Part shown: in pieces, positions 57,792 through 64,000 of the stretch
How positions within the stretch are numbered: position 1 is the stretch's first letter
How the letters are laid out: the number at the start of each line of letters is the position of its first letter
Origin: Punctularia strigosozonata HHB-11173 SS5
Taxonomy: Eukaryota; Basidiomycota; Agaricomycetes; Corticiales; Punctulariaceae
NCBI RefSeq assembly: GCF_000264995.1
Contig: NW_006767452.1
Location: forward strand, 27,550 to 91,549
Length of the DNA stretch: 64,000 nucleotides
Direction of reading: 5' to 3'
Translations under genes and position numbers: made by a program
The notes under the pieces: generated by a model
Databases searched by the model: none
Told to the model about the DNA's origin: nothing
Seen by the model: only the letters and a program-made list of their open reading frames with translations

Positions 57792-59240
57792 ATGAAGACA
57801 ATGCATCTGTCACCGTCTACGCTGTCATTACGAAGGCAAACGCGCCTGGCCCGTCTCGAAGCCTCCCGCACGCGCGCTCGAGAGCAACTGGAGTCTTGTC
57901 CGGAAACAACACCTGAGGAACTTGTCGTAAAGAGCTTGGAGCGGGCTATCTCACTCCTCGGCGATCTGGCGCGTGACACCGAGGAGCGCGCGAGGCATCT
58001 CCACGCCTGTCTTCGCGACAGGAAGGCGGTGGTGGAGATGGATCCCTCGAAGTATCAGGATACGCAGAAGGAGCGATGGATGGCAGAACGCAGGGCGGCT
58101 ATACTGGTCGAGGACGCTAAGGCTACCAAGAACAGACTAGACGCACTTCGTCAGGGTCAGGTTCTAGTAAGACCGTTAGGTAAGCATGGTTCTCTGAGGC
58201 TGCTCTTCGCCTGCTAAAGCTGCAACCATGCTATAGATCGTCGAGAGGCCAACCTCATTCGCATGGCCGAATGTTCTTGTACGCGGGTGCCGCTGCGGCA
58301 TAACAGGCGTCGCCCCGGCTTCGCCAACGCGTCTCCGTCGTGCTCACCACGTGCACACGGCCAACTCCTCCTCCCTTTCATCCTCTCCTTCTCACGAACA
58401 TCTCCGTTACCGTCCTCTCCTTTGCGCGACGACCAGTCTTTCACACTCTCGGTACCCAAACCGCCTCCTTTGCGTGCACGCAACAAAGAGGAGCGACAAG
58501 GAAAGCCGGAATCTTCGGGGCGATCTACGTCGTCCTCGCTGACGTCGACCGCACACGGTGCACCATCCACGCCGACGTCAGGCGCCATGCCGCTGTCGCT
58601 TGGGTCACCCAAGATGTTCAAGCAATCTGCACCAGCCGGCACCGCGACGATATACCTACCATCGCAAGGTCGCTCGCGCGCCGACATCCTGGCCGAAGTG
58701 GACGTATCGGACGTCGGTATTCCGGCATACGCGCGAGAGCTCTTAGATGAGTTCGACGTTGACGTCGACCCGGAGTCCCGCGCCCACCTTCCAGCCGCGT
58801 TGCAGAACAGGCCGTCGCCGGGCTCCGGCCAGCGACCGTATCCGTTCATCCCCGATCCACGCGCGAAGCCGTCTATGGAGTCTGCCTTTACGCTCATCTC
58901 CGCAGGGTCATCAGCGGAGCACATTTCGCCTACTCAGACTCCTCGAGCTTCGAAGAGAACGAGCGCTTTGTGGCCCGGACGTCTGGTGCAGAAGCGCACC
59001 TCGGCCCTCGCCGTGCTAGACCCCGTGCAGCCTCCATCGACCACGAAGGGCATGCGCTCTCGTCTGTCCACTTTGTTCAACATAGGTGAAGAATCGCTCA
59101 GAGAGGCAGATCCATCGCCTACGGGCGGCGATCCTTCTACACCTCGTGCGACACGACAGAGAGGCAGATACGACAGTCAGCGGTCCACCGGGACCGTGCG
59201 GAAGCTCAGGAATCGCTTCTCGATCATCGGCAAACGATAG
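57792..59240 (+). CDS. Disordered protein with N-terminal coiled coil, unknown function
   Basis: Two exons (57792-58179 and 58237-59240) give 463 aa. Residues about 10-125 are helical and charged (RLARLEASRTRAREQLESCP, LERAISLLGDLARDTEERAR, RWMAERRAAILVEDAKATKN), likely a coiled coil. The remainder is Ser/Pro/Arg-rich and disordered, with short conserved-looking patches (GIPAYARELLDEFDVDVDPE; MRSRLSTLFNIGEESLRE; basic tail RKLRNRFSIIGKR). Splicing joins LVRPL to DRREANLIRM in frame. I do not recognise the family. An alternative start at 57606 would add 62 residues. Confidence 0.65.
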
Positions 59241-59867
59241 TGTGGTGTCTGTTCAATCTATAGTTGCGGACTTTCTCTTCATTCATCAGCGCGTCTGTCT
59301 GTTTTCCTGATTTCTTCTGTTTTACCCACATGTTTGCAATCCTAGGCAGTCACCCTCGTTGCGTCCATCCTTTGTTCCTCCTCCAACGCATGTCACATAT
59401 CAATACGGACTTGTTCACCTTCATGCATCATCGAATATCACAGATCTATCTCGCTTGGCATACATATATCCCTGTGCAGGACTCAAATCGAATTGTGCGT
59501 CACTGCGTTCACATGGGCAGATCACGCCTTTCGCCCAAGACGGTGGTGCGGGCTAACAATACATAGCGCGGGATTACCTATGTAAAACGGGTGCGAATCC
59601 TTCGTTCCATGCGAGTTGGGGTGCTGAACTCTACTACGGTGAGTGGGAGAAGAAGCTGGACGGCGAATGCAGTCTGACGAAACCGTTCAGTGTCTCCAGT
59701 CCCCTCTGAATAGGTCCTCGGTGGCGTGGCTCATGGGTGCACATAAACCAAATGTATTGTCCACGCAGGTAGCATCTTGGCTAAGGGTATAAGAGCCGCT
59801 AGGGTCGAAGTGTACATTCTCGTGTGTCGCGTCCCAACAACAGCATAACTGGGACTGTCAAGCAAAC
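59241..59867. other. Intergenic spacer
   Basis: 3' flank of the disordered-protein gene, pyrimidine-rich at first, then the upstream region of the aldehyde dehydrogenase. A sequence near 59580 (GGGTGCGAATCC) resembles a tRNA B box but no partner A box or cloverleaf could be drawn. Confidence 0.5.
59788..59793 (+). promoter_or_regulatory. TATA-like element upstream of the aldehyde dehydrogenase
   Basis: TATAAG lies 75-80 nt upstream of the ATG at 59868. Confidence 0.35.
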
Positions 59868-61876
59868 ATGACGCAACTCAAGCATACGGCTATGGAAGAC
59901 CTCCCCAAGGTAGAGCCTCGACTATATTTATTTCCCTGTCCTGATAGAGATATGCCCAGATACGAGAAGAACTGCGCGCCACCTTCAGCACCGGGAAAAC
60001 GAAGCCGATAGCGTGGCGTCGTCATCAGCTTCATCAGCTAGCGCGGATGCTCCAAGAGAATGAGGACATCATCGCGGAGGCCTTGCACTAGGATGTGGGC
60101 AAGCCACGGCTCGAGGTTGCGGCGTCCGAAGTAGGAGCAAACGTCAGACGCGCGGTAATGAACGCAAATCTGGTCGCAACGTGGGCCAAACCGGAACTCA
60201 TCGAAGTACCAGACTGGCAAAAGTCTTGGAGACCGACGATCAACAAGACGCCGAAGGGCACAGTTCTGATCATTGCGTAAGCTGCGATTGACTGCTATTC
60301 ACGTCCTGTGCTGATGCTCTGCGATGCCTGGAAAGCCCATGGAACTATCCAGCAGGATTGCTCATCGGCCCACTGATTGGAGCTATTGCAGCTGGTTGCT
60401 GCGCGGTCCTCAAGCCATCCGAATATGCTCCCCATTGGGCCAACCTGGTAGTTGACCTTTTGCCGCGCTATCTGGATGCCTCTGCTTATCGCGTCGTCAA
60501 CGGGGCGGTACAAGAGACCACGAAGGTAGCTGCTCATTCGTCTGTTATATCACAGCAAGAAGACTTATAACGTGGGCCTCCAGTTGCTAGAATATCGATA
60601 GGACCATAGTAAGTCCCGCCGTCTTGTATACATCACAGGACCCATACTCACTATCTCCAGTTTTTTACACTGGTACTTACGATGCGAACCTTGGAGTCCT
60701 ACTCGCTGATCCCTAGTCGAAGGCAACTCCCGTGTGGCCAGAATCGTCGCATCCGCAGCAGCAAAGCATTTGACGCCGTGCACGCTGGAGCTCGGCGGGA
60801 AATCACCCGCCATCATAGACCCGGCTTGCGACCTGAATCTAGCTGCTAGACGTATTTTCTATGGGAAGTGCCTTAACGCTGGACAGGCGAGTTACTCTGC
60901 GCTCTTTCTATGGTATTATCAATTAATCCACGACCCAGATTTGCGTATCCCCCGACTATGTCTTGATCCCCGAACAGATACAAGACGAGTTCGCGTCCGC
61001 TTTGAGGGCTCAGTATGATAGCTTCTATCCTGAGGGAAGCGCACTAGAGTCGAATTCTATGGCTCGGATTGTCTCCGGTGTGCACTTCGCGCGTCTCAGG
61101 GCCTTGTTGAACAGTACGAAGGGCGATATATTCTTTGGTGGGAAAACGCGTGAGGAGGACCTCAGGTTTGAACCAACAGTGGTGAAGAACGTTCCCGTCG
61201 ATGACTCCCTCATGTCGGAGTGAGTACACCTCCCGCTCATGTCGTGTCCGGATGCCAAAATGTAAATAATTCAGGGAGATATTTGGACCGATCCTTCCCA
61301 TCGTCACTGTTCGTCTATCGAAGAAGCCATCCAGTTCGTCAACTCGCGGCCGTACCCTCTCGTTCTGTATGCGTTTACGAACAATCCAGAGCTACAGAAG
61401 CAGAGTGAGCATCCCACGACGTGTCCTCCGAGCTTATACTGACCGCGTGCACCAGTCATTGATCGGACCATGAGCGGTACCCTTGCCTTCAACGATACTA
61501 TACAACAACTGTCAGGTAACGATGCGGATTGCTCAGCCGATCTCAGCTCAAACGATGCCGGATAGTGAGCGAACTCCCATTCGGGGGTGTTGGAGAATCC
61601 GGTTGTAAGTCATTGTTTCTCCTCTGCCCACGTTGAGGCTGACCAGAATAGACGGATATCAAATCGGGAGGTATACATTCGACACATTCACGCACATGCG
61701 TAGTACAGTGGATATACCAGCCTGGTGAGCGACGCAACACACACCAAAGGGCCTACGATTGAAGGTGCCCATGCAGCGCCGAAGCAGGGTTCAAGCTACG
61801 GTATCCCCCGTATACAGACGAGAATTTGCAGGCGATGAAGGCCGCTGTGGATACTGATATTCCCGCTGACGACTAG
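59868..61876 (+). pseudogene. Aldehyde dehydrogenase (class 3/fatty aldehyde type) with two stops and one frameshift
   Basis: Order and motifs of a class 3 [122 protein letters not shown] (catalytic Glu); [15 protein letters not shown] (catalytic Cys); SEEIFGPILPIVTV; SELPFGGVGESGYGYQIGRY. Lesions: a TAG at 60089-60091 between EALH and DVGKP; a TAG at 60599-60601 where relatives have Trp (LLEYR*DHIFYTG); and a 1-base loss near 61312-61314 before SIEEAIQFVNSRPYPL. The intron 60887-60938 has a GC donor (CAG|GCGAGT). Such enzymes oxidise medium- or long-chain and aromatic aldehydes with NAD(P)+. Decay looks recent because most of the frame survives. Confidence 0.85.
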
Positions 61877-62084
61877 GATCGATGATGGTCTACGGTGCGC
61901 AAACCGTTCGTGCACGCCATCGCATGCCACGGCGTGCTGTGTTGCCTTCTAGGGTTGCAATAACGATCTGAGCGCCTTCCGAGCCTCGTCTGCATGTATA
62001 ATAGTCTGACGATATCATAAGTGGTGACACAACCTACTCAGAACAGTAATATGCAAGCCTACCAGCTCCATGAGCGAGGCTCGA

Positions 62085-62764
62085 TCAAGCATCGTCTCCG
62101 AAGGAAAGCAACTTCTTCTCTTTGACACGCTTTTTGCTTTTCTTCTTCGTTGGCCCCTCCGCTGGACCATCGTCGTCATGCGATATTGCCATGGCCTTGC
62201 GTTTAGCAGCGGACATCTTCGTGTTTGATTTCTTCGTGCCAATCGAGACGCTTTGAGACGGTTGAAGGCTCCCTGTTTTGGTATCTTCAGCTGTAATCTT
62301 GCCCGTTTGCGAAACGCCGGGTTCGGAGTCGTCTAAAGGAGGAAGGCCCTTTTCTGATGGTTGGCATCGGCGTAGGGCAACGTCGACAAATGTGTGTGCA
62401 TACCACGCCTTCGCTCGTTCTCTGCCTCCCGGGCGCTCAAGTGCTTTCCCTCCCTGAGAACAACCACCTGTGGCCTCTCGTCATCAGCGTCTTCTTCGTC
62501 TAGTTGGCCAGCTCCATCTTCGTCTTTGTCAGCCTCGTCCGCGCTTCCAGGATCATCTGAGGGACGCTGAGGTATAGGCGGTCGCCGCGGTATCGGTGGT
62601 CGCCCAGAGTCCCCTGGCTCGTATTCGTCATACTCGTCGTACTCGGGTTCAGAGTCTCTGACGCCTGCAAGCTTGTTCTTGAATTTGAGAAGAAACGCAG
62701 GCGTTATCTCTTCGTATCCCAGCCTGGATGAAAGTTGATGTTTGGTGAGGTCCTTCGGAGCCAT
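62085..62764 (-). CDS. DUF4604 protein, nuclear-like
   Basis: Two exons; exon 1 is 62764-62407 and exon 2 follows a roughly 50-nt intron. The N-terminus fits DUF4604: LTKHQLSSRLGYEEITPAFL, then LKFKNKLAG. A Pro-rich, acidic middle (RPPIPRRPPIPQRP; DEADKDEDGAGQLDEEDADD) leads to VVVLREGKHLSAREAENERR. The C-terminal exon is rich in Lys (AAKRKAMAISHDDD; TKKKSKKRVKEKKLLSFGDD). Metazoan relatives are small nuclear proteins of unknown role. The stop is at 62085-62087. No defect is seen. Function unknown. Confidence 0.8.
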
Positions 62765-63507
62765 GGCTACCTCCGCTCTACCGGAGGCACGCGGTTGGTG
62801 CGGGCCCAAAAGTTGACTGAACAAACGTACAACAACACTAGTCTCGAAAAGCCTCTATCGCAACTCTAGCGCAGCGAAAGCGGAGATCTGTAAAGGGGGC
62901 AAGTCTCCAGCGCGTTCCCGTATCGCAGCCTCACGTGCACTTATATACGGCGGCTGGTCCTGGTCCAGGTCCATCAGGAAATGCCCCCTCTGGCAAATTT
63001 CTACACATGAGAATACATAGTTCATAATTCGACTATATTCTATTAAAATTTCACAAAAAGGCCAAAAAATCACACAAAACTGTAAAATCATGCCAGATGA
63101 CTGACCATTTAGAGAGTACTGTCTTGTAGGTACAAGGGGGCTTGAAACCATCAACATAGAAGGTTGTTGCAATGTCAATCATATTAGCACTGGTCCATGT
63201 ACAAGGAGCTTAGAGACCATGTCTAGGTGTAAGTATTGGAGTTGGGGTTTGGTACTTTACTGCTGACACCTCATCCTTGCATGGCTCCCTCTGTAATATC
63301 AGTTCATCCCATCTACCCCTAGCTTATATACACATCCCCTGCATGTACATCTGAAAAGCCAGATATCTCTGTAGCCAACAACAAAGTTATGTACCCTGTA
63401 GATCACTGAAGTGATGGCTAGGAAACACTGCTACAATAGTTTAGTCTCAGGTGGTTGATTTCTCTAATGTCCTATTCATTTACCATTGACAGCCTCATGA
63501 ACTGAAA

Positions 63508-63550
63508 TGTATCTCTATGTACTTTGGGAATGCTATGACATAGAGATACA
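63508..63550. repeat. 13-bp perfect inverted repeat (hairpin)
   Basis: TGTATCTCTATGT at 63508-63520 and its exact reverse complement at 63538-63550, separated by 17 nt. It could fold into a hairpin in DNA or RNA. Confidence 0.85.
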
Positions 63551-63679
63551 GTAGCCAACACGGACTTAGGAGATTCAACGCGAATGAGCCCGTCACGTGA
63601 CCTGACCGTGACCATCCTGCCCGGCTTGTCATGCTGGCAAGAGTGCCGCGCTTGCAAGTGCGCACGTCGTGCAAGTCCC

Positions 63680-63978
63680 CGCCGTCGCATCCCGCCCCGA
63701 CACTTGCAGTGCTCGCTCCGCCGTCCTCAGCTTCCACCCGCTGCCCCTTTCCGAGGGAGAGCCGCCAACGCGGTCTCGCTCGGTGCAGCTCCCACCTCTG
63801 CCGTCTGCCCATCCCCGAGTGCGAGCCGCCAATGCGGTCGCGCTCGGCGTAGCGTTCTCCCCCGCGCCCGCCGTCGCACCCCGCCCCGAGCTCTCGGAGT
63901 GCCCGTCCCGCCGCCCCCAGCTTCGCCCCTGCTGTTTGCCTGGCCCCGAGCGCGAGCCGCCAATGCGGTCTCGCTCGG
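63680..63978. repeat. GC-rich imperfect tandem repeat with palindromic cores
   Basis: A unit of about 189 bp repeats (the phrase CGCCGTCGCAYCCCGCCCCG at 63680 and again at 63869). Inside it, near-palindromic cores GAGCCGCCAAYGCGGTCKCG occur at about 63758, 63821 and 63952, each folding around a CAAT or CAAC loop. The array continues to the window edge. Confidence 0.7.
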
Positions 63979-64000
63979 AGCCGCTTCCTCCACCCTGCCG

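Larger units (their letters stand above)
62765..64000. other. Right end: AT-rich stretch, hairpin and GC-rich repeat array
   Basis: No supported gene. 62990-63110 is AT-rich with A-runs (similar in texture to the island at 40.7 kb). 63200-63590 is moderately AT-rich and holds a perfect inverted repeat. From about 63600 GC jumps and an imperfect repeat array runs off the window edge. Confidence 0.6.

Noticed and set aside
59575-59600. tRNA-like B box
   Set aside because: GGGTGCGAATCC differs from the consensus and no cloverleaf or A box could be drawn.
3782-61876. Secondary-metabolite gene cluster
   Set aside because: Several oxidoreductases are present, but no core synthase (PKS, NRPS, terpene cyclase) or dedicated transporter lies among them, and housekeeping genes are interspersed.

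Overview
This window looks like nuclear DNA of a filamentous basidiomycete, most likely an Agaricomycete. Nearly every recognisable protein is broken by many short introns, typically 45-65 nt with GT..AG ends. GC is moderate to high. The families are basidiomycete-like: F-box/LRR-like proteins, a KilA-N/APSES regulator, a local family of orphan 7TM proteins, DUF4112 and DUF4604. I rebuilt exons by hand from splice sites, reading frame and family motifs. Spans run from start codon to stop codon and include introns.

Layout. 1-942: 3'-truncated F-box-like gene (-). 1056-2115: Maf-type nucleotide pyrophosphatase (+). 2395-3545: RING-finger protein (+). 3782-7969: tandem pair of FAD-dependent, salicylate-hydroxylase-like monooxygenases (-). 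8953-11015: SAM/coiled-coil/tail-anchored protein (+). 13554-15063: aldo-keto reductase 1 (+). 18630-20204: APSES transcription factor (-), assembled from eight exons, two of them tiny. 21735-23371: ornithine decarboxylase (-). 26530-28177: PTPA, the PP2A activator (-). 28391-29833: aldo-keto reductase 2 (-). 30121-31525: aldo-keto reductase 3, damaged (-). 31952-35197: SPX-SLC13 phosphate transporter (-). 36152-43018: array of three related 7TM genes (+). 43182-43924: DUF4112 protein (-). 44373-45971: F-box/LRR-like protein (+). 46206-48478: cytochrome P450 (-). 50166-50861: small conserved protein (+). 51016-52497: ABHD11-like hydrolase (-). 52734-53893: trans-2-enoyl-CoA reductase (+). 54145-54698: small coiled-coil protein (-). 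55247-57306: secreted BBE-type FAD oxidase (+). 57792-59240: disordered protein (+). 59868-61876: aldehyde dehydrogenase with three lesions (+). 62085-62764: DUF4604 protein (-). The right end (62.9-64 kb) is an AT-rich stretch followed by a GC-rich repeat array.

Functionally the window mixes housekeeping genes (ODC, PTPA, Maf, enoyl-CoA reductase, phosphate transporter, ABHD11) with a scattered redox/detoxification set (two FAD monooxygenases, three AKRs, a P450, a BBE-like oxidase, a decayed ALDH). No polyketide synthase, NRPS or terpene synthase is present, so I do not call a biosynthetic cluster. The most unusual signals are repeated non-canonical GC-AG introns, several with donor GCGAGT; very small exons (14 nt in the P450, 18 nt in the APSES gene); two duplicated-family or metabolic genes caught in decay; the 7TM array; and palindromic repeats at the right edge. 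I found no rRNA, no CRISPR, no convincing tRNA and no intact transposon.
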